A stretch of DNA of 64,000 nucleotides from an uncultured Myxococcales bacterium (GTDB lineage: Bacteria; Myxococcota_A; Polyangia; Polyangiales; Polyangiaceae): positions 24,151 to 88,150 of the forward strand of contig CALMUT010000322.1 in the NCBI GenBank assembly GCA_937872925.1, written 5' to 3'. Position numbers and translations under genes: made by a program. The notes under the pieces are model-generated. The model was not told where the DNA came from. It did no database searches and worked only from the letters and a program-made list of their open reading frames with translations. Positions 1 through 8,296 of this stretch are shown piece by piece. Every line of letters begins with the position of its first letter. The first letter of the stretch is position 1.

Positions 1-1311
1 CGGGAATAGCGCGAGCGCGCTGGTAAAGGAACCTTCACTGTCGACCCGTTCCGAAGGGAAGGTCTTGGCCCCCACCCGCCGCAACAGCTCCACTCCCGAT
101 GCGCTGCTGCGTGCGGACTCGAAATGGAGCACCCGCTCGAACATCAACAGCCCCACGTTGGCGTCCTCGGCGAAGTACAACTGCGTGAGCGGCGTGCCCG
201 GGTTGGGATCGCGATCTCCTGATGCGTAGTCGAACTCGAGATAGGCGGTCCACGCCGGCTCGTCCCAGCGGGCCACCGCACGCGCGCCCCATTGGTTCAC
301 ACGCTGACGCACGATCGGGTCGTTGTTGATCAAGCTCAGCGCGTCGCTGACCTCCAGCGTGCGGCCTTGAATGGTCACGCCCTCAGCTCCGAAACTGAAT
401 TTGTCCACTTTGGTCAGAACGCGCAGCTGCGCGATGCTGATGTTGGTGTCAAAATTCGATTCCCAGCGGTGCGCCGTGACCCCCTGCACCACCATATTCG
501 TGCGACGCCCCGGGTTGGGCGCCATATACTTGATGACGCCTCCAGCGCTTTGCAGGTCGTCGCCAAACAAGCGGATCTGCTCGGAGGAAACCCGGTCGTA
601 GAACACCGCGACCAACAGGCCACGATCCCGCGAACGGTCGCGTTCCGCTTCGGGTTTCAGCCCTTCGAGAGGCTTGGTCGCAAACAGGATGCGATCCACG
701 CTGTCCCCGGCGTTTGCGTAGCCGAAGCGGTTACCCCGCCCGTCACCGTCCGATACGAGCACGCCCGTGCCCTCCACCGCGGGCTGCCGACCGATGCGAA
801 CGACGCCGATGCCCGTGGCAACTTCCCCATACAAACGTCGCAGCTTGAAGGGTTCGCTGGGCAGCAGCACGTAGCCGTAGCTGTCTGGGTCGAGTTCGTC
901 GCCGCCGACGTACCCCACCCCCACCTTGGCGTTGTTCGGATTGGTGGCGGCCGCGCGCGTACCACTATTCGGGCTCGGCGACGCTCCGAACGTGCCGTTG
1001 TCGCCCCAGAGCGTGCCGTCGAGGGCGTCGGCGCTCATCACGAGCTTGACCTTTTCCTCGTAGTCCAAAGTCATGTCGAGGCGCAGCCGGTGCTCGACCC
1101 AACTGGCGCGGCGATGCTTCACTCCGCTCAGGTCAACTGGGTTCACATACAGCCAATTGGCTCGGTACTCCGCGCCGGCGGTGACGCCAGTTTCTCCGAA
1201 CTCGTGGCGGGGGGGGGGGCCCAGACCGCCGGCGGCCGGCCAAAGCTCCGCGGTCGCCAAAACGGGGGTGGGAAAAATGAGTACGCAGGCAACCGCCAAT
1301 AGCCTCCTCAT
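1..1311 (-). CDS. Outer-membrane beta-barrel/porin-like protein, 3' end cut by the window
   Basis: An open frame runs from ATG at 1311 to the window edge with no stop, giving 437 codons with the C-terminus missing. The N-terminus is a signal peptide (MRRLLAVACVLIFPTPVLA, cleavage about residue 19). The rest alternates short polar and aromatic stretches typical of outer-membrane barrels, with Tyr/Trp-rich strands such as GAEYRANWLYVNPV, EFDYASGDRDPN and LYFAEDANVG. The ASGD and pre-aromatic pattern recalls alginate-export-type porins, but that is a weak family guess. An 11-C run in the coding strand (1209-1219) codes a short Pro stretch near residues 32-34. The gene is divergent from the epimerase at 1464. 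It is most likely a secreted barrel; its substrate is unknown. Confidence 0.75.
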   Translation of the reverse strand, partial: MRRLLAVACVLIFPTPVLATAELWPAAGGLGPPPRHEFGETGVTAGAEYRANWLYVNPVDLSGVKHRRASWVEHRLRLDMTLDYEEKVKLVMSADALDGTLWGDNGTFGASPSPNSGTRAAATNPNNAKVGVGYVGGDELDPDSYGYVLLPSEPFKLRRLYGEVATGIGVVRIGRQPAVEGTGVLVSDGDGRGNRFGYANAGDSVDRILFATKPLEGLKPEAERDRSRDRGLLVAVFYDRVSSEQIRLFGDDLQSAGGVIKYMAPNPGRRTNMVVQGVTAHRWESNFDTNISIAQLRVLTKVDKFSFGAEGVTIQGRTLEVSDALSLINNDPIVRQRVNQWGARAVARWDEPAWTAYLEFDYASGDRDPNPGTPLTQLYFAEDANVGLLMFERVLHFESARSSASGVELLRRVGAKTFPSERVDSEGSFTSALALFP

Positions 1312-1345
1312 CGTGCCGCCACGTTACCGGAGGTCGCGAGCCAGA

Positions 1346-1368
1346 CAAAGCGCGAAACAAGCGCTTTG
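1346..1368. promoter_or_regulatory. Perfect 8-bp inverted repeat in a divergent intergenic region
   Basis: The arms CAAAGCGC (1346-1353) and GCGCTTTG (1361-1368) are perfect reverse complements separated by 7 nt. They lie between the barrel gene start (1311, minus) and the epimerase start (1464, plus), where both promoters must be. It could be an operator for a dimeric regulator or an RNA hairpin in either leader. No clear -35/-10 pair could be read here. Confidence 0.4.
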
Positions 1369-1463
1369 CGGGATGCTGAGTTGTCAAGCCGTGGCATTCT
1401 GAGTTCGACCAAACCCAGGCTATGCTCCGCTGACCCCCTCGGGCTAACCTACGCCCGAAAGTC

Positions 1464-2453
1464 ATGCCGCGAAGAGTTCTTGTCACCGGTGGTGCCGGGT
1501 TCATCGGATCGCACGTGGTCGATCACCTCCTGAAAGCGGGTGACTCTGTCGTTGCCTTCGACAACTTCGATCCCTACTACGCCGTCGATCAAAAGCGGCG
1601 CAACGTCGCGTGGGCACTCGCCCAGCCGGCGTACGAGCTGATCGAGGCGGACGTGCGGGATCGCGCCGCCGTTGATGACGCCATGCGTCGTTGTCGACCC
1701 GATGCCATCGTGCACCTGGCCGCGAAAGCGGGTGTCCGGGCCAGCGTCGAGCACCCGAGCGAATACCTGCAGGTCAACGAGCAGGGCGGGCTGAACGTGC
1801 TGGAAGCCGCTCGGGCGCAGGGCAACGTGCCAGTCGCCTACGCGTCCACGTCTTCCGTCTACGGTGCGACGAAGGTGGTGCCGTTTCGGGAGGACGACCC
1901 CGCCATGGGGCCACTTTCGCCCTATGCGGCCAGCAAGCGTGGAGCGGAATTGATGGTGCACGCCCTGCACCATCTGCACGCGCAGCCGATCTGCGTTTTG
2001 CGCTTCTTCACTGTGTACGGACCCCGAGGGCGCCCGGACATGGCCGTGCACACCTTCACGCGGAAGCTTCTCGCTGGTGAGAGCATTCGACTGCACGGGG
2101 AGAAGACCGAACGTGACTTCACCTACGTGGACGACATCGCGCGCGGCGTTCTGGGCGCGTTGGCTTGGGCCAGCGAGGGGCCTCGCCTGGGCACGTTCAA
2201 CCTGGGCTGCAGCGAGCCAGTGCGGGTGCGCCGCCTGATTGAGATCATGGCGGCGGCGCTGGGCGTGGAGGCCAAGGTGGAGCTGGGCGAGCTCGGAGCC
2301 AGTGAGAGCCCGGTTACCGCCGCAAACGTGGAAAAAGCCCACGCTGCATTCGGCTATGCGCCTCGTGTTTCGCTGCCCGAAGGCATCGATCACTGGGTGA
2401 AATGGTGTCGCGAAAGCAACGAAGCACCCCAGGAGCTCAAAGGCCCCAAGTGA
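1464..2453 (+). CDS. NAD-dependent sugar-nucleotide epimerase (UDP-glucuronate 4-epimerase-like)
   Basis: This is a 329-residue extended short-chain dehydrogenase/reductase. The Rossmann NAD motif GGAGFIG is at residues 9-15, the catalytic Ser lies in STSSVYG (about 129-134), and the YxxxK pair is Y154/K158 (SPYAASK). The FDNFDPYY segment and the overall order match 4-epimerases acting on UDP-glucuronate or UDP-galactose in polysaccharide synthesis. ATG 1464 fits the family's N-terminus. The stop overlaps the GTG of the next gene (GTGA at 2450-2453), so the two are probably translationally coupled. The epimerase and flippase-like pair suggests envelope glycan or glycolipid synthesis. The precise substrate cannot be read from the sequence. 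Confidence 0.88.
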   Translation: MPRRVLVTGGAGFIGSHVVDHLLKAGDSVVAFDNFDPYYAVDQKRRNVAWALAQPAYELIEADVRDRAAVDDAMRRCRPDAIVHLAAKAGVRASVEHPSEYLQVNEQGGLNVLEAARAQGNVPVAYASTSSVYGATKVVPFREDDPAMGPLSPYAASKRGAELMVHALHHLHAQPICVLRFFTVYGPRGRPDMAVHTFTRKLLAGESIRLHGEKTERDFTYVDDIARGVLGALAWASEGPRLGTFNLGCSEPVRVRRLIEIMAAALGVEAKVELGELGASESPVTAANVEKAHAAFGYAPRVSLPEGIDHWVKWCRESNEAPQELKGPK

Positions 2454-3451
2454 GCGAGCGCGAAGGCATCGCATCGGAGGCTTCCGCAGCAGCAGACATC
2501 GCAGGCGCGGCCCCGTCAGCGGCGACGTTGCCGTTGTGGCGCCGTGTGTTGCCGTTCCTGATTGCTTTGGTGCTGCTGGCGTTCGTCGTGGGGCGTTTGG
2601 ACTGGGCAACCTTTGGGCGTGCGCTGTCCTCGATCAACTACGTAGCCTTCGTTGCTTTCACCTTGGTGTTCTCCGCCGCGCTTTTGACCTCGGACACGTT
2701 TGCGACGGCGCACATCTACCGCACGCGGATCTGTCCGGTGCGTTTTCGTGAGCTGTTCGTGATCCGCGCGGCTAGCTACTTGCCGAGCCTTCTCAACCAC
2801 CATGTGGGGCAGGGCTGGCTCACGTACTTCATGGCGAAGAACTACAAGGCGCCGCTGTGGCGCGTGACCGGTGCCACGCTTCTGGTGTACGCCACGACCT
2901 TTGCATGTTTGTTCTTGCTGGGCGCCGCTGCTCTGCCCTTCAACTACGAACGCATCGGCTGGCTCTTGCCCACGGTGGCGACCATCGGCGTCGCCGGCGT
3001 TGCCTACATGATTGTCGTGGCCGCAAAGCCCAAGGTGTTGCGTGAGATGCAGGCCACCGCGCCGTTGATGGAGGCGGGGGTGGGCGGTCATCTGCTCGCG
3101 CTGGCGTACCGCTTGCCGCATGTCGTGGTGTTGTTCTGCGGAACGCTGGCGCCATTTTGGTTTTTTGGAGTGCGGGTCCCGGTGCAAGATGCTCTGGCGT
3201 TCATTCCCGTCATCATGCTCGTTTCCGCTCTGCCCATTACCCCCCAGGGCATCGGCACCCGAGACGTCATCGCGCTGCAGTTGCTTGCGGGCTACGCAGC
3301 CGGCGGACCAGACGAGCGCGCCGCAACCCTCGCCGCCGCCACGCTGACCTGGGCCGGCGCCCTCACCTTGGTGCAGGCCGGTGTGTCGCCGTGGTTCATG
3401 CGCCGCGCGCAGCGCTTGCTGCGTGAGGGCGAGGGCGGCAAGGCGGATTAG
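2450..3451 (+). CDS. Flippase-like/LPG synthase transmembrane domain protein
   Basis: A polytopic inner-membrane protein of about 333 residues with roughly eight hydrophobic segments, resembling the lysylphosphatidylglycerol-synthase TM/UPF0104 family without the soluble synthase half. Typical features are the conserved NHHVGQGW segment and the ITPQGIGTRD motif near the C-terminus (family usual: PGGLGxxE/D). GTG 2450 is chosen as the start because it gives a 4-bp GTGA overlap with the epimerase. An in-frame ATG at 2402 would overlap the epimerase by 52 bp. Members of this family are often encoded beside sugar-nucleotide genes and are thought to move or modify lipid-linked substrates. The role here is inferred. 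Confidence 0.8.
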   Translation: MSEREGIASEASAAADIAGAAPSAATLPLWRRVLPFLIALVLLAFVVGRLDWATFGRALSSINYVAFVAFTLVFSAALLTSDTFATAHIYRTRICPVRFRELFVIRAASYLPSLLNHHVGQGWLTYFMAKNYKAPLWRVTGATLLVYATTFACLFLLGAAALPFNYERIGWLLPTVATIGVAGVAYMIVVAAKPKVLREMQATAPLMEAGVGGHLLALAYRLPHVVVLFCGTLAPFWFFGVRVPVQDALAFIPVIMLVSALPITPQGIGTRDVIALQLLAGYAAGGPDERAATLAAATLTWAGALTLVQAGVSPWFMRRAQRLLREGEGGKAD

Positions 3452-3510
3452 AACTGCCGTGCACCAGCACTTCGTTGCGCACGGACCGGTGACGTGCTTC
3501 GCTGCGCGCC

Positions 3511-4668
3511 ATGATCGGGGACCGACGACTTCCTACATTCTTGAGCGCGACTTTGATCGCCGTCGCTGCCGGGACGAGCGCATGTTCTAGCGACGACTCT
3601 GCAGGGGGCGGTGGCACAGGCGGCGTGAGCACGGACGGCGGTGGTGGCTTCGCCGCCGGGTTCACGGGCGGGACCGGCGGCGCTTCCGGCAGCGCCGGCG
3701 CGAGTGGATCCGGCACGGGCGGGATCCCAAATCCGCCGCCCAAGCCCACCCCCGCGGACATCCAATTTTCGTCTGTGAATCCCTTGGCGCCGGGGGAGCA
3801 GCTCTTGTTCGCGGATTGGGGTGCAAGCCCCAACACCCTGTCCACCATCCTGCCCGACGGCACGAAAGAGCAAGTTGTGTTTCGCGCCTATCGTCTGTGG
3901 AGTGTTGGCGTGACGCCTGACGGTTCCAAGATCGCCTTCGCTTCAGGGGATCCGAACCAGGAACAGAACTACGGTTTGAAGTTCGGCGACTCCATCCAAC
4001 ACACTTGGCTGTACGACGCCACCACGCAAACCGCCGAAGTCTTGGCCTACGGCAACATCAACGACGAGTGTCACCTGTTCAACGCGGACGCCTCCAAGCT
4101 GTACGTCTGCCGCCGCTATGATTTCGTAGAAGACGGCACAACTTCCGTTTCCAAAGGCTACCAGCTGGGGCGCCTGACCGTGGCCGACGGCACATTTGAG
4201 TTCCTGACGCCGGTGCCCCAGAATCGTTTCGAGCTCCACCCCACTCCCCTTGGGGACGAGTCGACGCTGTTGTTCACTCAGATCGACATTGTCGGCGGCA
4301 ACGCCGCGCGGGCCATACGCAAGCTGACCCTGGCGGACGACACGCGAAGCGTCGTGAAAAACACCGCCACCCTAGAGAGCATTTCGCCGGACGGTTCGAA
4401 GATGGTGTACCGAGATCATACCGACGCTGGAAAGCTGTACGTCGCCGACATCGATGGACTGAATCCTGTGCGCGTCACCAGCACCCCCGGCACTGACGGT
4501 AGGTTCTCGCCGGACGGGCTGCGTATCGCGTACCTGTACGGTGAAACTCAGTCCTGCAGCCACATCGAGATCGTGATGGCGGACGGCAGCACCGCCGACA
4601 CGCCAGATCGCGTCCGCGATTGCGGCACGCAGTTCATTACGGACCTCGAGTGGATCAAACGACCATGA
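3511..4668 (+). CDS. Lipoprotein with Gly-rich linker and TolB-like beta-propeller
   Basis: 385 residues. The signal sequence ends in a lipobox with Cys25 (AGTSAC). A Gly/Ser/Ala linker covers about residues 30-75. The rest carries repeated SPDG-type blades (TPDGSKIAF, SPDGSKMVY, SPDGLRIAY) typical of TolB/WD40-like (PD40) propellers. The cell location should be envelope-anchored. ATG 3511 is followed by a normal signal peptide. The 3' end overlaps the next ATG by ATGA (4665-4668), pointing to coupling. Propellers of this type bind partners rather than catalyse; no partner can be named. Confidence 0.82.
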   Translation: MIGDRRLPTFLSATLIAVAAGTSACSSDDSAGGGGTGGVSTDGGGGFAAGFTGGTGGASGSAGASGSGTGGIPNPPPKPTPADIQFSSVNPLAPGEQLLFADWGASPNTLSTILPDGTKEQVVFRAYRLWSVGVTPDGSKIAFASGDPNQEQNYGLKFGDSIQHTWLYDATTQTAEVLAYGNINDECHLFNADASKLYVCRRYDFVEDGTTSVSKGYQLGRLTVADGTFEFLTPVPQNRFELHPTPLGDESTLLFTQIDIVGGNAARAIRKLTLADDTRSVVKNTATLESISPDGSKMVYRDHTDAGKLYVADIDGLNPVRVTSTPGTDGRFSPDGLRIAYLYGETQSCSHIEIVMADGSTADTPDRVRDCGTQFITDLEWIKRP

Positions 4669-5495
4669 CGCCCGGGCGCTCATGGCTTCGGGGCGTGTGC
4701 GCACTTTCCCTGATCGCCAGCGTGGCAGGCGCCCAAGCTGCGCCGAAGCGGCCGGCCACCGCACCGAAAGACAAACCCGCTGCCCCAAAGAGCGCTCCCG
4801 CGCAGGATCCGAAAGCGGCTCCCGACGTCGCACCTGCCGCCGCCGCCCCGCCCGCGGAGGTGGGGCCCGCGCAGGCGCCGCCAAGCCCAGCGTCCGCCGC
4901 ACCCAGCCCCCCCGCCGCAGCGCCAGGCTACGCGCCGGGACAGCCGCCGCCAGGTTGGGCGCCGCAGTATGCGCCCCAGCCTTATTGGCCGCCGCCGGGC
5001 TACGTGCCTGTGGTGATCACCGGTGATCCCTCGCCGCTGACGGTCTCGCTCTCCTACGACAAGAAGTCCCCTGCCATCGTGCAGTGCGGCGGCGATTGCA
5101 CCGTGTACGTGCCGCCGCGGGAATATTGGATCACGGTCGAAGAATCTCCTGAGACAGTGGGCGGCAAGCGCAGCATCGAAGTCAACGGCCCCACGCGTCT
5201 CGAAGTCGAACCGCGCACCAAAAGCAGTCGCTCTACCGGACTCGCTATGGGCATCGGCGGTATCGGCCTGCTCGTGGTTGGCACCGTCGCAATGATGGCT
5301 GGCCTGGTGCAAAGCATCGACAACAGCGTGGACAGCGACGGCGGACGCCGCAACAACGACGACGGGACCAGCTTGCTGCTGCTCGGCCTGGCCGGGTTCA
5401 CCGCGGGCGCTGTGCTCACGCCCGTCGGTTGGGTCAAGTTCGGACGCTCCGCGCCCGGCGTGAACGTGCAGGCGCTGCAGGCCACGCCGCGCTAA
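4665..5495 (+). CDS. Secreted/membrane protein with Pro-Ala-rich linker, PEGA-like domain and two TM segments
   Basis: 276 residues from ATG 4665, which overlaps the previous stop (ATGA). It has a signal peptide (LRGVCALSLIASVAGAQA), then a Pro/Ala/Lys-rich stretch to about residue 120 rich in PPGWAPQY-type motifs. A small beta domain with a CGGDC pair follows and resembles PEGA modules. Two hydrophobic segments come near the C-terminus (GIGGIGLLVVGTVAMMAGL and LLLLGLAGFTAGAVLTPVGW). This architecture is common in myxobacterial envelope proteins of unknown role. It is probably expressed with the upstream TolB-like lipoprotein. Function unknown. Confidence 0.78.
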   Translation: MTPGRSWLRGVCALSLIASVAGAQAAPKRPATAPKDKPAAPKSAPAQDPKAAPDVAPAAAAPPAEVGPAQAPPSPASAAPSPPAAAPGYAPGQPPPGWAPQYAPQPYWPPPGYVPVVITGDPSPLTVSLSYDKKSPAIVQCGGDCTVYVPPREYWITVEESPETVGGKRSIEVNGPTRLEVEPRTKSSRSTGLAMGIGGIGLLVVGTVAMMAGLVQSIDNSVDSDGGRRNNDDGTSLLLLGLAGFTAGAVLTPVGWVKFGRSAPGVNVQALQATPR

Positions 5496-5552
5496 GCCGG
5501 CCCAACTTCGGTGATTCTGGCGTAAAAGACACCTTTGTGGTGAACGCTGCCG

Positions 5553-5981
5553 TCAGCTGCGTAGGCGCTTCACAGCTTCGCCCACGTCGCGCCCCTCGAC
5601 GACCGCATCGCTCTGTTTCAGATGCTTCATCGCGATGCCAGTGGCGGGGCCGTCGGCCTTGGCTGCTTTGATGGCGTCCGCGACGGGAGCCAGCGCTGCC
5701 AGGATTGCGTCCACGCTCAGGCTTTTCGGCAGGAATTCCTCAAGGATCTGGATCTCCCGTTCCAAGATCGCTTTCTGCTCCGCGTCCGTCGAACTTGCCA
5801 GGGTCTCACGGTTGGACTTGACCAGCTTCTTCAAGATGCCTTCGGTCACCGCGTCGCTGCTGTTGCCACGGGCGTCCTCCATGGTGATTTCGCCGAGGGC
5901 CACGCGGAGGATCTCTTTTTCGACGATCGCCTTGGCCTTCATCGCGGCGAACATGCGTTTCTTGATTTCGGCAGCTAACAC
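5553..5981 (-). CDS. yqeY: GatB/YqeY domain protein
   Basis: 142 residues, almost the full length of YqeY (about 148). Conserved family signatures are the N-terminal LRVALGEI segment, the KxNRETL helix, the EILEEFLPKSLS motif and the ATGIAMKHLK stretch near the C-terminus. YqeY resembles the tRNA-binding tail of GatB and is thought to interact with tRNA or aminoacyl-tRNA metabolism; the exact role is unsettled. GTG 5981 is supported by GAGGAG six bases upstream. It follows ettA by 26 bp on the same strand, so the two are probably co-transcribed as a translation-related pair. It converges on the gene ending at 5495. Confidence 0.9.
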   Translation of the reverse strand: MLAAEIKKRMFAAMKAKAIVEKEILRVALGEITMEDARGNSSDAVTEGILKKLVKSNRETLASSTDAEQKAILEREIQILEEFLPKSLSVDAILAALAPVADAIKAAKADGPATGIAMKHLKQSDAVVEGRDVGEAVKRLRS

Positions 5982-6007
5982 TTTGTCTCCTCGCTAAGCG
6001 AAACGCT

Positions 6008-7678
6008 TCAGCGCTCCAGCTTCTTGTACTTGATGCGGTGTGGCTGGTCGTCGGTGATCCCCAGGCGACGTTTGCGGTCCACTTCGTAGGCTTGGTAGTT
6101 GCCCTCGAACCACTCCACGTGGCTATCCCCTTCGAAAGCCATGATGTGCGTGGCAATGCGATCCAAGAACCAGCGATCGTGGCTGACGACCACCGCGCAA
6201 CCCGGGAAGTCCAGCAGCGCTTCTTCGACGCCGCGCAGGGTGTCGACGTCGAGATCGTTGGTCGGTTCATCCAGCAGCAACAAGTTGCCGCCCGCTTTGA
6301 GCAACTTTGCGAGCTGCACCCGGTTGCGCTCCCCGCCTGAAAGCGTGCCCACCTTTTTCTGCTGCTCGCTGCCCTTGAAACCAAACCAGCCGCAGTAGGC
6401 GCGGGTGCTGACCTCGCGCTTGCCCAGCTCGATCTTCTCGTGGCCGTCGCTGATCTCTTCCCAAACGTTCTTGTCGCCGTCCAAGCTCTCGCGGCTTTGA
6501 TCCACGTATGCGATCTTGACCGTCTCTCCGACCTTCAACACGCCTTTGTCCGGCGTCTCTTGGTCCACCAGCATACGGAACAACGTGGTCTTACCCGCGC
6601 CGTTCGGACCGATCACGCCCACGATGCCGCTGCGTGGTAGGCGAAAGGAAAGGTCGTCGATCAATAGCCGCTCGCCGAAGCCCTTGCTCAGGTTCTCGGC
6701 CTCGATCACCAGGTCCCCCAGACGCGGCCCTGGCGGAATGCTGATCTCCGCGGGGTCCACCACGCCCTTGTTCGAGTTGTTCAACAGTTCTTCGTAGGCA
6801 TTCAGACGCGCCTTACTCTTCGCCTGACGCGCGCGCGGCGAAGCGCGGACCCACTCCAGCTCTTGTTTGAGCTTGCGCTGGCGGGCACTTTCTTGTTTTT
6901 CGTCTTGAGCAAGCCGCGCGGCCTTCTGCTCCAACCAGCCGCTGTAGTTGCCCTTGAAGGGGTAGCCGCGCCCGCGATCCATTTCAAGGATCCATTCGGC
7001 CACGTCGTCGAGGAAGTAGCGATCATGGGTGACCGCGACCACCGTGCCGGGGTAGTCGTGCAAGAAGCGCTCGAGCCAGGCGACGCTCTCGGCATCGAGA
7101 TGGTTCGTGGGCTCGTCCAATAGCAGCATGTCCGGGCGGCCGAGCAGGATGCGGCATAGGGCCACGCGGCGCTTTTCGCCGCCGGACAGGTGTGCGATTG
7201 CTTCGTCTGGGGGCGGTAGGCGCAATGCTTCCATCGCGACGTCCACGCGATTGTCTAGGGTCCAGGCGTCGGCAGCATCGATCTTGTCTTGCATCGCTGC
7301 TTGTTGGTCGAGCAGCTTCTGCATTTCGTCGTCGTCCATCGGCTCGCCCAGCTTCATGCTGATGGCTTCAAACTCCGTGAGCAGCGCCCGGGTTTCGCTG
7401 ACAGCCTGATCCACGGCTTCACGTACGGTCTTGGCGTCGCCCAACTCGGGCTCTTGGGCGAAGTAGCCGACCTTCACGCCGGGATGCGGACGGGCTTCGC
7501 CGTAAATGTCCGTGTCGACGCCGGCCATGATCTTGAGCAGCGAGCTCTTGCCGCTGCCGTTGGAACCAATCACGCCGATCTTCGCGCCGGGCAAGAACGC
7601 GAGGGTGATGTCTTCTAGTACCTTCTTGTCCGGGGGATGGACCTTCGTGACCCCCTGCATCGTGTAGATGAAATCCAT
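6008..7678 (-). CDS. ettA: Energy-dependent translational throttle protein EttA (ABC-F ATPase)
   Basis: 556 residues, the usual EttA length. It has two ABC cassettes: Walker A GSNGSGKS at 38-45 with signature LSGGEKRR and Walker B LLLDEPTNHLD, then GPNGAGKTT (about 353) with LSGGERNR and LLLDEPTNDLD. Between them lies the linker with the arm region (GWLEQKAARLAQDE). There are no membrane segments, as expected for ABC-F proteins that bind the ribosomal E site and gate entry into elongation according to ATP/ADP. The start ATG 7678 follows GAGGGG at a normal spacing. The yqeY gene lies just downstream. Confidence 0.95.
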   Translation of the reverse strand: MDFIYTMQGVTKVHPPDKKVLEDITLAFLPGAKIGVIGSNGSGKSSLLKIMAGVDTDIYGEARPHPGVKVGYFAQEPELGDAKTVREAVDQAVSETRALLTEFEAISMKLGEPMDDDEMQKLLDQQAAMQDKIDAADAWTLDNRVDVAMEALRLPPPDEAIAHLSGGEKRRVALCRILLGRPDMLLLDEPTNHLDAESVAWLERFLHDYPGTVVAVTHDRYFLDDVAEWILEMDRGRGYPFKGNYSGWLEQKAARLAQDEKQESARQRKLKQELEWVRASPRARQAKSKARLNAYEELLNNSNKGVVDPAEISIPPGPRLGDLVIEAENLSKGFGERLLIDDLSFRLPRSGIVGVIGPNGAGKTTLFRMLVDQETPDKGVLKVGETVKIAYVDQSRESLDGDKNVWEEISDGHEKIELGKREVSTRAYCGWFGFKGSEQQKKVGTLSGGERNRVQLAKLLKAGGNLLLLDEPTNDLDVDTLRGVEEALLDFPGCAVVVSHDRWFLDRIATHIMAFEGDSHVEWFEGNYQAYEVDRKRRLGITDDQPHRIKYKKLER

Positions 7679-7759
7679 GGCCGCCCCTCTTTACGCGCGG
7701 TCCACCCAACTTTCAAACGGCGGCCTGCCGATGGGATTTTTGTGACGGAAAGCGCAGCC

Positions 7760-8113
7760 TTAGAAGTCGTAGAACATGGGACTTCGCTGCTCGCAGAAGT
7801 CGAGCAGCGCCAAACGCTGCTCGTCCGTCAGGTCCACGAAGGCGAGGCCAAGCCCCGGCCACATGCTCTCCCGAGAGGTCTCCCGCACCCAGTGCACGAC
7901 GGCGTCAGCGGCGACACGAGGCGCGTTGGGCAGGTCGATTGTTACGCTCACCCGCGTCCCGACAGCATGCGCACTCCAAGTGGGCACGAACACGCCGAGG
8001 GGTACTTCGCTGTCGAACCCTCGATACAGGTTGGCTTGGCTCTTGAGACTGAGCCCCACATCGAAGGTCGGCTTCGCACTCTCACATTCGCTACTCGCAG
8101 TCATCAGTTCCAT
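7760..8113 (-). CDS. PilZ domain protein
   Basis: 117 residues. The PilZ-type beta-barrel is visible from about residue 40: VGTRVSVTIDLP, AADAVVHWVRE, then WPGLGLAFVDLTDEQRLALLDFCE, the usual end of this subfamily. The N-terminal RxxxR c-di-GMP switch is not evident in its classic form (YRGFDSEVP instead), so nucleotide binding is uncertain. ATG 8113 is chosen because GGGAGGACGA stands directly before it; a GTG at 8125 is also in frame. It probably acts as a cytoplasmic adaptor in motility or polysaccharide control. It is divergent from the gene at 8297. Confidence 0.82.
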   Translation of the reverse strand: MELMTASSECESAKPTFDVGLSLKSQANLYRGFDSEVPLGVFVPTWSAHAVGTRVSVTIDLPNAPRVAADAVVHWVRETSRESMWPGLGLAFVDLTDEQRLALLDFCEQRSPMFYDF

Positions 8114-8296
8114 TCGTCCTCCCACGAGCTATTCAGCAAGCTCCGTTCCATGGCGAAATCGGTGATTTTTGCGTCGCTGCGCGGGAAAAACGTCGATTGA
8201 AAGCCGCAACTGTAGTCTGCACCCCCGGCTCTGGCGTCCAGGCTGCCATCGGGCGATTTCGGGGAAGTGCCGCCGGAGTTGCGACGTAGAGGGGGC

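Noticed and set aside
292..1302. A 336-codon plus-strand open frame
   Set aside because: It is antisense to the barrel gene, whose minus-strand frame has a signal peptide and barrel-type sequence; the plus frame is Arg/His/Val-rich with no family features.
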